Assembly: GCA_903944085.1 (NCBI GenBank) | Contig: CAJAQO010000192.1 | Span: 1 to 47,148, forward strand | Direction: 5' to 3' | Length of the DNA stretch: 47,148 bases | Source of the DNA: an uncultured Verrucomicrobia subdivision 3 bacterium | Lineage (GTDB): Bacteria > Verrucomicrobiota > Verrucomicrobiia > Limisphaerales > UBA11358 | Part shown: positions 1 to 7,735 of the stretch, in pieces | Layout of the letters: every line of letters starts with the position of its first letter | How positions within the stretch are numbered: the stretch's first letter is position 1 | Translations under genes and position numbers: made by a program | The notes under the pieces: generated by a model | Database searches by the model: none | Told to the model about the DNA's origin: nothing | Seen by the model: only the letters and a program-made list of their open reading frames with translations

Positions 1-1140
1 CGCGTGCGTCCGCAATTTCCCGCGCTGCCGGTGCTGCTCGTCACCGCCTATGCCGACATCCGCGACGCGGTGATCGCGATGCGCGACGGCGCGCTGAATT
101 ATCTCGCCAAGCCGGTGGATCTCGATGAATTGCTGGCGACGGTCCGCCTGGCCACGGGCATCGCGCCGCTCGCGCCTTTGAATTTGGGTGCGGAAAAAAA
201 ACTGCCGCCGGAGGTTATCGCGCACAGCCCGCTGACGGTGGCGCTGTTTCAGGAAGCGGCTTTGGTCGCGCCGTCGGAAGCGCGGGTTTTGATCACCGGC
301 GAAAGCGGCACGGGCAAAGAAGTCGTCGCCGATGTCATCCACGCGTGGAGCGCGCGGGCGCATGGGCCGATGGTCAAGGTGAACTGCGCCGCGATTCCCG
401 AGACGCTGCTGGAAAGCGAATTGTTCGGCCACGAAAAAGGTTCGTTCACCGGTGCCAGCGCGATGCGCATCGGCCGGTTTGAAGAAGCGGACGGCGGCAC
501 GATTTTTCTGGATGAAATTGCGGAGATGTCACCAGGCTTGCAGGCAAAGCTGCTGCGCGTGACGCAGGACGGACGATTTCAGCGCATCGGCTCCAACCGC
601 GAAATCCGCACCAACGCGCGCATCCTGGCGGCGAGCAACCGCAATCTGGAAGACGAGGTGAAACACGGGCGGTTCCGCGAGGATCTCTTTTACCGGTTAA
701 ATGTGGTGGAGCTGCACCTGCCGCCGTTGCGCGAGCGGCGCGAAGACATTTTGCCGCTGGCGAATTTTTTCATCGGCAAGCTGGCGCGGAACCGCGCGCG
801 GCTGGCGGATGGCGCGGTGGTCTGCCTGCAAAATTATTCCTGGCCCGGCAACGTGCGCGAATTGCGCAACGCGATCGAGCGCGCGGTGCTGTTGTCGCAA
901 AGCGAATTGATTTTGCCGGAGCATCTGCCGGCGAAATTCCGTGAAGCCTTGAAATCAGCGGTGCCGGCATCGGCGATTGACGCGCAGCAACTGGACGACA
1001 TCGAGCGGCAGGCGATTCTCGCCGCGTTGGCGCAGCACAAGTTCAACCGCACGGAGACGGCGAAGGCGCTGGGCATCAGCCGCCGCGCGCTGATCTACAA
1101 ATTGCAGCGCTTCCGGCAAATGGGTTTGTCGGTGGACTGA
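1..1140 (+). CDS. Sigma-54-dependent response regulator, NtrC family (5' partial)
   Basis: This is an enhancer-binding activator for sigma-54 RNA polymerase; the reading frame is open to the left edge, so the N-terminus is missing. What remains of the receiver domain (about residues 1–55) includes the beta-4 VTA and beta-5 Lys-Pro (AKP) signatures, but the phosphoacceptor Asp lies outside the window. The AAA+ domain shows Walker A GESGTGKE (visible residues 100–107), the sigma-54 contact loop as GSFTGA (147–152) instead of the usual GAFTGA, Walker B GTIFLDEI and the arginine-finger region RFREDLFYRLNV. The C-terminus carries a Fis-type helix-turn-helix (ETAKALGISRRALIYKL). Such regulators usually pair with a histidine kinase, which would lie upstream of this window. 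The target genes cannot be read from this sequence; I saw no convincing -24/-12 promoter nearby. Confidence 0.95.
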   Translation, partial: RVRPQFPALPVLLVTAYADIRDAVIAMRDGALNYLAKPVDLDELLATVRLATGIAPLAPLNLGAEKKLPPEVIAHSPLTVALFQEAALVAPSEARVLITGESGTGKEVVADVIHAWSARAHGPMVKVNCAAIPETLLESELFGHEKGSFTGASAMRIGRFEEADGGTIFLDEIAEMSPGLQAKLLRVTQDGRFQRIGSNREIRTNARILAASNRNLEDEVKHGRFREDLFYRLNVVELHLPPLRERREDILPLANFFIGKLARNRARLADGAVVCLQNYSWPGNVRELRNAIERAVLLSQSELILPEHLPAKFREALKSAVPASAIDAQQLDDIERQAILAALAQHKFNRTETAKALGISRRALIYKLQRFRQMGLSVD

Positions 1141-1199
1141 ATTTTTTTGGGCATTGGCCAATGTCATTGATCGCCGCCACGGCGCGTCGTCCCGGCCGG

Positions 1200-1679
1200 T
1201 TATTCCACGCGCAAAATCTTCGCCGCCTGTTTCGTGCCGCTGAAAGTGAGCTGCGGCTGGTCGCCGGCCTTTTTACCCATGAGCTGTTCGCCGAGCGGCG
1301 AGTGCGGGGTAATGACGAGAATTTCCTGCCGGTCGTGCAACACTTCCGTGCCGCCGGCGCGCGGGCCGACAAAATAAACCGAATTTTCACCGCCGTGCTC
1401 CAGTTCCACCAGCGCGCCGACGGCAATGGCGTCGGCGGCGGCGAAGGGTTTTGCCGCGAGCTTTTGAAATTCGGCAATGGCCGCTTCGAGTTCCGCCGCC
1501 TGTTTGGACTGGCCGCGCGCAAGGTAGGAGGCTTCGAGGCCGCGCGTGTCGTATTTGTTCTCGGCCTTGCTGGATTCGTGCGTGGCCTCGGTGCGCGAGG
1601 CGTGGGCGGCGCGGAAATAAACCTCCAGCTCTTCCGTGAGCCGGGTGATGATTTTTTTGATGATGGCGCGTTTGTTCAT
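1200..1679 (-). CDS. GreA/GreB-family transcription elongation factor
   Basis: The 159-residue protein has the Gre layout: an N-terminal coiled coil (about 1–75) and a C-terminal FKBP-like domain (about 80–159). Family members enter the RNA polymerase secondary channel and promote cleavage of backtracked transcripts. The segment AENKYDTRGLEASYL (39–53) sits where the acidic tip of the coiled coil is expected and has E40 and D44 as candidate metal-coordinating residues. It resembles the GreAB subgroup seen in proteobacteria more than classical GreA. I chose ATG at 1679 because the longer frame, up to 1727, adds only a basic tail without homology. It lies 96 bp downstream of the TMEM175-like gene on the same strand and converges with the NtrC-type gene. 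Confidence 0.88.
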   Translation of the reverse strand: MNKRAIIKKIITRLTEELEVYFRAAHASRTEATHESSKAENKYDTRGLEASYLARGQSKQAAELEAAIAEFQKLAAKPFAAADAIAVGALVELEHGGENSVYFVGPRAGGTEVLHDRQEILVITPHSPLGEQLMGKKAGDQPQLTFSGTKQAAKILRVE

Positions 1680-1775
1680 GCGAGCGGGGGCGACTGTATT
1701 TCGCCGGGCGCGGTTCGTCCAGCGCACTTTTGAATTGCGGATGCAAACTTTCGTCCCGGCAGCGGCGCCCCGGAA

Positions 1776-2375
<600 letters not shown>

Positions 2376-2427
2376 GCCGCGATTCTAACCGGGGAACCGG
2401 CGGCGCGGCAACTGCGACGCGAAGTTT

Positions 2428-2469
2428 GAAAAAATCTGTCTCTCCTGAAAACGGTTTCAGGAGAGACAG
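2428..2469 (-). terminator. Strong intrinsic terminator of the MGDKSPK mini-gene
   Basis: A perfect 15-bp stem (2436–2450 pairing with 2455–2469, loop of 4) is followed, reading the minus strand, by a run of six T. It lies 14 bp past the stop of the 41-residue gene at 2484. Confidence 0.9.
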
Positions 2470-2483
2470 GCAGCAACCGGTGG

Positions 2484-2609
2484 TTACTTTTTTTTGCCGG
2501 CGACCTGCTTGGCGGCGACGGCCGCGTTTTTTTTCTGGCTGGCGCTCGTGGCTTTGGCCTGTTTCTGGCCGGACTTTTTCTGCGTGGCTTTCGGGGATTT
2601 ATCGCCCAT
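2484..2609 (-). CDS. 41-residue Lys/Gln-rich small protein (MGDKSPK type)
   Basis: A very small, highly basic, low-complexity protein starting MGDKSPKATQKK and ending VAAKQVAGKKK. Short conserved hypothetical proteins beginning MGDKSPK are found in several bacterial phyla; no function is established that I know of. It is Ala/Lys/Gln-rich with no hydrophobic core, so it is probably disordered and might bind nucleic acid. The case for a real gene is unusually good for its size: ATG at 2609, a perfect intrinsic terminator just downstream, and a leader (2630–2667) closely matching the leader of the 26-residue gene at 3766–3846. The larger frame up to 2879 is rejected because the extension has no recognisable content and runs into the end of the dnaJ-like gene. 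Confidence 0.82.
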   Translation of the reverse strand: MGDKSPKATQKKSGQKQAKATSASQKKNAAVAAKQVAGKKK

Positions 2610-2629
2610 AACTTTTATTTTGGTTCTGT

Positions 2630-2667
2630 GGTTGACTCGCCTGCGGCATGACAGTTTCTCCGCCGGG
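2630..2667 (-). promoter_or_regulatory. Leader element A, shared with the second mini-gene
   Basis: These 38 nt match 3864–3901 at about 31 positions. Reading the minus strand, the conserved parts are CCGGCGGAGAAAC, then CCGC and GGC, then AGTCAACC. The ends can fold as a short stem (imperfect in this copy). It ends 20 nt before the ATG. It could be an RNA element or part of a promoter; the sequence alone does not decide. Confidence 0.6.
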
Positions 2668-2715
2668 TGATCCATCGTGCTTGCCGGCCTGCTGATTGTA
2701 AAGACGGACGCGATT

Positions 2716-3453
2716 TTATTTTCCGGGACGGGTGACCCGAACTTCAACGCGATAGGTGAGGCGCACCAGCAAATCGCCGCGGCCGCCGCGCGACCGGGGC
2801 AGGCCTTCGCCAAGGACACGGATAATTTCTCCGCGCGCCGCGCCGCGTGGAATCGGCACGCGCACCATCGCGCCGGCAAGTCCGCGCAACAATTCCAAGC
2901 CGCCTTGGGCCGCCCGCTCGGCTTTGATTTTCAAATCGCAGCGCAGATCCGAACCGCGCGGCTTGAACCGGAAATCGGGCAGCGCCTTGACGCGAAGCAG
3001 AACCACGCCGCCGGCGAAAGTCCCGGTGCGCGGCAGACGAAAACGCGTGTCCGGCGCGGTGTTTGGCGGAATGACCAGTTCGTAAATTTCCGCGCCGCCG
3101 GGATTGGCGGGATCATTGACACGGATTTCGCGCGTTGTGCCATGCAGAAAATCTTCGAGCCGAAGATTGATATCCTGTGAAAGGTTCCGCTGGATTTTTG
3201 CCGGGCGTTTTTCCGTGGAAGTTTTTTTTGGCGCGTCGAGTTCGCGGTCGTAAGCCGCGCGCTGCTCCGGGTCGCTTAAAATTTCATGCGCCGCATTGAG
3301 TTCCTGCGTGCGCGCGACGGCGGCGGGCGAGTGCGGATTTAAATCGGGATGGTGCTGTTTGGCCAGCCCACGGTAGGCGGCGCGAATTTGCGCCAGCGTG
3401 CAGCGGCGGTCCAGGCCGAGCGTGGCGTAATGATTTTTTTCAGCGCGTTGCAA
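2716..3453 (-). CDS. DnaJ/CbpA-like J-domain co-chaperone
   Basis: The 245-residue protein has an N-terminal J domain (about 7–70: NHYATLGL…, catalytic HPD at 35–37) and, after a short basic linker, a DnaJ C-terminal substrate-binding region (about 95–245, including the typical LPDFRFKPRGSDL stretch). It lacks the Cys-rich zinc finger and a long Gly/Phe region, so it is CbpA-like rather than full DnaJ. Expected role: stimulating DnaK ATPase and delivering clients in the cytoplasm. The start must lie close to 3453 because the J domain begins at once; the codon there is TTG, with no clear Shine-Dalgarno. It follows the 78-residue gene by 9 bp in the same reading frame, separated by a single TAA, which suggests translational coupling. 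Confidence 0.9.
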   Translation of the reverse strand: MQRAEKNHYATLGLDRRCTLAQIRAAYRGLAKQHHPDLNPHSPAAVARTQELNAAHEILSDPEQRAAYDRELDAPKKTSTEKRPAKIQRNLSQDINLRLEDFLHGTTREIRVNDPANPGGAEIYELVIPPNTAPDTRFRLPRTGTFAGGVVLLRVKALPDFRFKPRGSDLRCDLKIKAERAAQGGLELLRGLAGAMVRVPIPRGAARGEIIRVLGEGLPRSRGGRGDLLVRLTYRVEVRVTRPGK

Positions 3454-3462
3454 TTGGCCAAA

Positions 3463-3699
3463 TTACTTTGCGTCCGCGCTGGTGGCCGGGGTCGGTCCGG
3501 TCAATGGCTTTTTATCCGGCGACAGCAGGTGCGCGCCTTTGAGCAGTCGGCAGAAATCCTTTTTGCTGGTGGTCTGCGCGGTGCCTTCCTTGGTGGTGAG
3601 GCTGATCATGGCCTTGTATTGCACCGCGAGCCGCTCCAGCTTCACGATGCGGAGATATTGTCCATCTTTTTTCCAGACCTGGCCTTGGCAAAGTTTCAT
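3463..3699 (-). CDS. 78-residue conserved-looking hypothetical protein
   Basis: Starts MKLCQGQVWKKDGQYLRIV, continues with alternating polar and hydrophobic segments and ends with a Pro/Thr/Ala-rich tail. The first 60 residues look like a small beta-rich fold (the pattern GQVWKKDGQYLRIVKLERLAVQYKA-like resembles small SH3-type barrels), but I do not recognise a family and assign no function. ATG at 3699. It is directly upstream of the dnaJ-like gene: same strand, same frame, with a TAA and three codons between the end of this protein and the TTG start of the next. The two are therefore probably co-transcribed and coupled. Confidence 0.7.
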   Translation of the reverse strand: MKLCQGQVWKKDGQYLRIVKLERLAVQYKAMISLTTKEGTAQTTSKKDFCRLLKGAHLLSPDKKPLTGPTPATSADAK

Positions 3700-3711
3700 G
3701 CAACGCGTAAT

Positions 3712-3749
3712 TAGAAATCTGCCTCCTCTGACTTGAGACCACAGGAGAC
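3712..3749 (-). terminator. Imperfect hairpin downstream of the 26-residue mini-gene
   Basis: On the minus strand a 10-bp stem (3740–3749 with 3721–3730, one mismatch and one G·U) is followed by CAGATTTC. It sits in the same place as the strong terminator of the 41-residue gene and ends in a very similar sequence, but the T-run is weak, so read-through into the 78-residue gene and dnaJ is possible. Confidence 0.45.
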
Positions 3750-3765
3750 GGCTGTAAGCCGGCGA

Positions 3766-3846
3766 CTACTTTTTTTTCTTGGCGGCGACCTTTTTCTTGG
3801 GCGCGGGTTTCGTCGCGGGCTGCTTGGCTTTTGATTTGGTGGCCAT
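3766..3846 (-). CDS. 26-residue Lys/Ala-rich mini-protein
   Basis: The frame reads MATKSKAKQPATKPAPKKKV followed by AAKKKK and a TAG stop. Almost half of the residues are lysine; the composition resembles histone H1-like tails, but the peptide is far too short to call a family. Support for translation is indirect: its leader (3864–3901) and downstream hairpin match those of the 41-residue gene at 2484–2609, and the two proteins share an M-x-x-K-S start and a V-A-A-K…KKK end, so they look like diverged copies of one cassette. It was too short for ordinary ORF calling. Confidence 0.6.
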   Translation of the reverse strand: MATKSKAKQPATKPAPKKKVAAKKKK

Positions 3847-3863
3847 AGTTCTTATTCACTACG

Positions 3864-3901
3864 GGTTGACTTGCCGGCGGAATAATGGTTTCTCCGCCGG
3901 T
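3864..3901 (-). promoter_or_regulatory. Leader element B, shared with the first mini-gene
   Basis: This is the counterpart of 2630–2667. In this copy the ends form a perfect 7-bp stem, CCGGCGG with CCGCCGG, around a 13-nt loop that starts AGAAAC. It ends 17 nt before the ATG of the 26-residue gene. Confidence 0.6.
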
Positions 3902-4179
3902 GTGGCCGGCATCATGCGCCCTGAATGGAGAAATGCAAACTAAATGGTAAGCGCAGTTTATTTTCGGACGCCGCGCCGCCGCCGAAGCCCCCAAAGATAG
4001 TTGCCGATTGTTCTGGCTATTTGCGGCGGATCGGCAATACTGATCGCGTTCTGTTAGATAGCTAGTCTCTTTTCAGGCATGGTGAATCTTCAAGTGAACT
4101 TGGTTCAGTGATGATTTTAAACCCGAAGTTCGGGAACAGTCTGCGTAAAGTCACGGTTTGTCGGACAGTCAAACATCAC

Positions 4180-4515
4180 ATGAGCAATAAATTATTCGTA
4201 GGAAATCTTTCCTTCAATACCACTGAAAACGACCTCCAAGATGCGTTCGCGCAATTTGGCACGGTCACGGAAACCAACCTGATGATGGATCGCATGACCA
4301 ATCGCCCCCGCGGCTTTGGTTTCGTGACCATGAGCAGCGCCGAAGAAGCCCAGAAGGCCATCGAAGGCATGAACGGCAAAGACATGGACGGTCGCGCGTT
4401 GACGGTCAACGTCGCCCGCCCGCGTGAAGAACGCGCCCCCGGCGGCGGCGGCGGCGGTCGTCGTGAATTCGGCGGCGGCAGCGGCGGCGGCGGCGGTCGT
4501 CGTGAACGCTACTAA
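4180..4515 (+). CDS. RRM-type RNA-binding protein with Gly/Arg-rich tail
   Basis: The 111-residue protein has one RNA-recognition motif: RNP2 LFVGNL at 5–10 and RNP1 RGFGFVTM at 44–51, including the aromatic residues that stack on RNA bases. The tail (about 86–111) is Gly-rich with Arg pairs, similar to RGG-box tails. Bacterial proteins of this type (Rbp/RRM proteins in cyanobacteria and other phyla) are often cold-induced and bind single-stranded RNA. ATG at 4180 gives the usual [10 protein letters not shown] start; the frame upstream to 4108 has no domain content. A palindrome CCCGAA-G-TTCGGG (4119–4131) lies just upstream and a strong terminator follows, so it is probably a single-gene transcript. 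IF-1 and a DEAD-box helicase follow on the same strand. Confidence 0.93.
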   Translation: MSNKLFVGNLSFNTTENDLQDAFAQFGTVTETNLMMDRMTNRPRGFGFVTMSSAEEAQKAIEGMNGKDMDGRALTVNVARPREERAPGGGGGGRREFGGGSGGGGGRRERY

Positions 4516-4532
4516 GCTGTTTTAGATTTCAC

Positions 4533-4573
4533 GGCGGGGTTCGGTTTGAACCGGACTCCGCCTTTTCATTTTT
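4533..4573 (+). terminator. Intrinsic terminator of the RRM gene
   Basis: A 14-bp stem with two G·U pairs (4533–4546 with 4549–4562) is followed by TTTTCATTTTT. Confidence 0.85.
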
Positions 4574-4640
4574 ATCGCTGCGTCCTGAAGTTTGGTCTGT
4601 GTGGATGTCGCTTGTTCCACAGACCCGCAGTTATGCAGCT

Positions 4641-4856
4641 ATGAAAGAAGAACACATTGAAGTCGAAGGGCGCGTCCAAACCGTGCTGCCCGGCACCATG
4701 TTCCGCGTCGAACTCGAAAACAAGCATCTCGTCCTCGCCACCATCTGCGGCAAAATGCGCAAGCGCTGGGTGCGCCTCACCGTCGGCGACCGCGTCAAAA
4801 TGGAAATGTCGCCCTACGATTTGAACAAGGCGCGCATCACCTGGCGGTTGAAATAA
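4641..4856 (+). CDS. infA: Translation initiation factor IF-1
   Basis: The 71-residue protein is the right length for IF-1, a single OB-fold that binds the ribosomal A site during initiation. Diagnostic segments are [36 protein letters not shown] and [15 protein letters not shown], aligning end to end with the family. The ATG at 4641 ([10 protein letters not shown]) is chosen over the upstream frame start at 4599 because it yields the canonical N-terminus. The gene is preceded by the terminator of the RRM gene and followed 84 bp later by the DEAD-box helicase gene. Here infA lies outside any ribosomal-protein cluster, beside other RNA-handling genes. Confidence 0.95.
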   Translation: MKEEHIEVEGRVQTVLPGTMFRVELENKHLVLATICGKMRKRWVRLTVGDRVKMEMSPYDLNKARITWRLK

Positions 4857-4940
4857 ATTTTCCTCTCGCGGCGGCGGTCTGGCGCTGCGCCGCAAATTTG
4901 CGCGTGCCAAACTGCACGCAAATCTTAAACTTTCTCCGTC

Positions 4941-6362
4941 ATGTCATTTTCCGTTCTCGGTCTCGATCCTAAAGTTTTACAAGCCGTCAAAGAAGCCGGC
5001 TACACCGAACCCACGCCGATTCAGCTTGCGGCCATCCCGCCAATTCTGGCCGGCCAAGATCTCATCGGCATCGCGCAAACCGGCACCGGCAAGACGGCGG
5101 CGTTCACGCTGCCGATGCTCACCAAGCTGGCGAGTGTTCTCGGCGACGGCCGCCAGCGCGGCACCCGCGCGCTCGTGCTCGCGCCCACGCGCGAACTGGC
5201 TTTGCAGATTGAGGAGAACGTCAAAGCTTACGGCAAACATCTGCCGTTCCGCGTCGCCTGCATTTTCGGCGGCGTCGGCGAACATCCGCAAATCAACGCG
5301 CTCCGCACTGGCACGCATTTGATCATCGCCTGTCCCGGCCGCTTGATGGATTTGATGCAGCGCCGCTACGCCGATTTTTCGCAGTTGCAATATCTGGTGC
5401 TCGACGAAGCCGACCGCATGTTGGACATGGGTTTTCTTCCGTCCATCCGCCAGATCGTCCGCTCGCTGCCGCAGAAACGCCAGACGCTGCTTTTTTCCGC
5501 CACGCTCTCGAAGGAGATTGAAACGCTCACGCATGAATTTCAGCGCGCGCCCAAATTGATTCAAATCGGCCGCCGCTCGAATCCCGCCGAGACCGTCACG
5601 CAACTGGTTTATGAGGTGCCGAAACATTTGAAGACCGCGCTGCTCGTGCATCTGCTGAAAGATCCCGCCATGAACATGGTGCTGGTTTTCTCGCGCATGA
5701 AACACGCGGCCGACCGCCTCGCGCGGCAGTTGGAACAAGCGGGCATCAAGACCGCCACGCTGCATTCCAACCGCTCGCAAAACCAGCGGCTCAAGGCACT
5801 GAAAGATTTCAAGGACGGCATCGTGCGCGTGCTCGTGGCCACGGACATCGCCGCGCGCGGCATTGACGTGGACGGCATTTCGCATGTCGTGAATTATGAT
5901 TTCCCGATGCACTCTGAAGATTACGTGCATCGCATCGGCCGCACCGGTCGCGCGCACGCCGTCGGCGACGCGATCAGTTTTGTGACGAACGAAGATCACG
6001 GCGAACTCCGCGCGCTCGAGCGTTTCATCGGCCGCGGCATCGTGCGGAAAAAAGCGGAAGGATTTAATTACACCGCCGCCGTGCCGGCCTACAATCCCGC
6101 CGAAGAGGAACGTCGTCATCCGCGCCAGCAGCAACGCGGCCAGCGTCCGCCACGCCGCGAACAGCGTTCTCACAGTTCATCCTCGCAATCGCGTCCGCCG
6201 CAAAATGGGCGTCCGCAATACGGCGGTGGTGGCCGGCCACAACAAAATCTCCGCGGCGGATCGCAACCGGTGAGCGGCAATCGTGAGGGTGCCAATTTGC
6301 GCACCACCACCGGCCGGCCACCGGCACCCAGCGGCCAGCGCCGCCGTTTCAGCCCGCGTTGA
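4941..6362 (+). CDS. rhlE: DEAD-box ATP-dependent RNA helicase, RhlE-like
   Basis: The 473-residue protein has all the core motifs: Q motif with Q28, Walker A AQTGTGKT (45–52), PTRELALQ, DEAD at 155–158, SAT (FSATLS), the ATDIAARGIDVDGI segment and HRIGRTGRA. The two RecA-like domains end near residue 375. The remaining 100 residues are Arg/Gln/Gly/Pro-rich and presumably bind RNA without a fixed fold. This layout is typical of RhlE, which remodels structured RNA and ribosome precursors and often helps at low temperature. Distinguishing RhlE from other short DEAD-box proteins rests on overall resemblance, so the symbol is a best guess. It follows infA on the same strand. Confidence 0.93.
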   Translation: MSFSVLGLDPKVLQAVKEAGYTEPTPIQLAAIPPILAGQDLIGIAQTGTGKTAAFTLPMLTKLASVLGDGRQRGTRALVLAPTRELALQIEENVKAYGKHLPFRVACIFGGVGEHPQINALRTGTHLIIACPGRLMDLMQRRYADFSQLQYLVLDEADRMLDMGFLPSIRQIVRSLPQKRQTLLFSATLSKEIETLTHEFQRAPKLIQIGRRSNPAETVTQLVYEVPKHLKTALLVHLLKDPAMNMVLVFSRMKHAADRLARQLEQAGIKTATLHSNRSQNQRLKALKDFKDGIVRVLVATDIAARGIDVDGISHVVNYDFPMHSEDYVHRIGRTGRAHAVGDAISFVTNEDHGELRALERFIGRGIVRKKAEGFNYTAAVPAYNPAEEERRHPRQQQRGQRPPRREQRSHSSSSQSRPPQNGRPQYGGGGRPQQNLRGGSQPVSGNREGANLRTTTGRPPAPSGQRRRFSPR

Positions 6363-6466
6363 CGGCAATTCTTCCGAACAGTTCAAACCGGAGACGGGAA
6401 CAAGCTACCCGGCTAGATTTTTTGCGGGAGTCCGTTGGCGCGCCCGCGCGCCGCCGTGTCTATGCC

Positions 6467-6631
6467 TCAATGATCCTTGGGCCGATGCCGTTTTTTTTGA
6501 TTTTTTTTGCGGTAACAATGGGTGTCAATCACGGAGAAAATGAAAACCGCCAGCCCGGCAACCAGCAAAATGATGATGATGGGTTTATACCGCCAGATTT
6601 CGCTGATAAATTTGGACAGATTGGAATCCAT
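6467..6631 (-). CDS. 54-residue single-span membrane protein
   Basis: The minus strand encodes MDSNLSKFISEIWRYKP, then a clean hydrophobic stretch (about residues 18–36: III ILLVAGLAVFIFSVI), then a strongly basic tail (RKKNQKKRHRPKDH). Acidic/neutral N-terminus, one membrane span and positive C-terminus predict N-out/C-in topology. It resembles the small DUF5989-like proteins in layout, but I cannot assign it. In-frame ATGs at 6643 and 6646 give slightly longer forms; none has an obvious Shine-Dalgarno. It lies between the helicase and the next membrane protein gene, facing the former. Its weakness as a call is its size. Confidence 0.55.
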   Translation of the reverse strand: MDSNLSKFISEIWRYKPIIIILLVAGLAVFIFSVIDTHCYRKKNQKKRHRPKDH

Positions 6632-6785
6632 GCCAAGCGACATCATACCACATTCGCCAAAAAATGTAACGTTTTAGAATTTGGGCGGTATCGGGCGTTG
6701 CTCCGGTCGGCTGCGTCCAGCCGCTCTCGGCCGTTTAATTGCTGGGAATCCGCTTGTTTTTGGCTAAATTTCTCCCGCCACCGAA

Positions 6786-7490
6786 ATGACCTACCGCTTT
6801 CAAAATCAAGCTGACCCGCTCGAACGCGCGCGGCTGCGCATTGTGCTGGCCACCCTCGTCATCAACGTCGCCGCCGTCGCGCTGCTTGTGTTTGCGCCAT
6901 GGTCCAACTGGCGCACCGGTCTCGCGCTGAATCTATTCGATAATTTTCTCCTGCTAAGTTTCGTTTTTCTGCGCCGTGATATTTTGATCGCGCGGCTGCT
7001 GCTCTTCGGTCTCGCGGTCGGATTCGCCGAACTGCCGGCGGATGCGTGGCTGGTGCTCCACACGCGCACGCTGAATTATTCCGTCGGCGGCGGCCCGCGG
7101 TTGTGGTGTTCGCCCATTTGGACGCCGTTCGCATGGCAAATTGTCGCCGTGCAATTCGGCTATCTTGGTTTGCGTTTGCGCGAACGTTTCGGCGGTGCGG
7201 GCTTGCTCCTCATCGGCGCGCTGGGTGCGGTCAACATCCTCTACTATGAGGAAATGGCGCGGCGCATCCACTGGTGGACTTACAGCGGCTGCCGGATGAT
7301 TTCCTTCACGCCGTATTACATTGTGCTCGGTGAATTTGGCATCGCTGTGGCGCTCACGCTGCTGGCTTTGCCGCTCCGGCGCGTTTCCCAGACGCAGGCG
7401 GTCCTGCTCGGCCTCGCGGGCGGTGTGGCCATTTTCATTTGTTACGCGCTCGCGTATCTGGTGACGGATGTTTTGCGGCGAGCACGGTAA
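6786..7490 (+). CDS. Multi-pass membrane protein of unknown function
   Basis: The 234-residue protein has six or seven hydrophobic segments (about 18–42, 46–66, 66–88, 112–135, 138–155, 178–198 and 206–228) and short charged loops. A polar central loop contains HTRTLNYSVGGGPRLWCSPI and the sequence YYEEMARRIHWWTY, whose acidic and aromatic residues could form a site in or near the membrane. I recognise no named family with confidence. ATG at 6786 has no strong Shine-Dalgarno, in keeping with most genes here. It precedes lptD on the same strand by 245 bp, but that spacing does not prove an operon. Confidence 0.75.
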   Translation: MTYRFQNQADPLERARLRIVLATLVINVAAVALLVFAPWSNWRTGLALNLFDNFLLLSFVFLRRDILIARLLLFGLAVGFAELPADAWLVLHTRTLNYSVGGGPRLWCSPIWTPFAWQIVAVQFGYLGLRLRERFGGAGLLLIGALGAVNILYYEEMARRIHWWTYSGCRMISFTPYYIVLGEFGIAVALTLLALPLRRVSQTQAVLLGLAGGVAIFICYALAYLVTDVLRRAR

Positions 7491-7735
7491 AAAAGTTTTG
7501 CGCGGATTCGGCAAGAAAATTGGAGGCGGGTGCGCCGGACAAATTTGCTTTTCTCTGAAAACCTGTAGTTTTTAAGGCTTCGCGCCCCGCGCCGGCCGGC
7601 CGCAGTTGGCGTAATCTGCTTGGTGTTTTGCGTGGAAACCTGATGCCGGTCAGGCTGCCGGTTGCAAATAAGGCCGCCGGGACGAGAAAACTCGCTTGGC
7701 ACGCGGGGGACATTCTGTTTAATTGGCCACGCCCG

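Noticed and set aside
4897-4935. GCGTGC-CAAACT-GCACGC hairpin after infA
   Set aside because: Six-base stem with no following T-run, so I do not call it a terminator.
6359-6814. 151-codon plus-strand frame after the helicase gene
   Set aside because: Mixed composition without pattern; the minus-strand 54-residue frame in the same stretch has far clearer membrane-protein features.
7697-7715. TGGCAC as half of a sigma-54 promoter
   Set aside because: No TTGCA-type -12 element at the required distance; other TGGCAC sites in the window fail as well.
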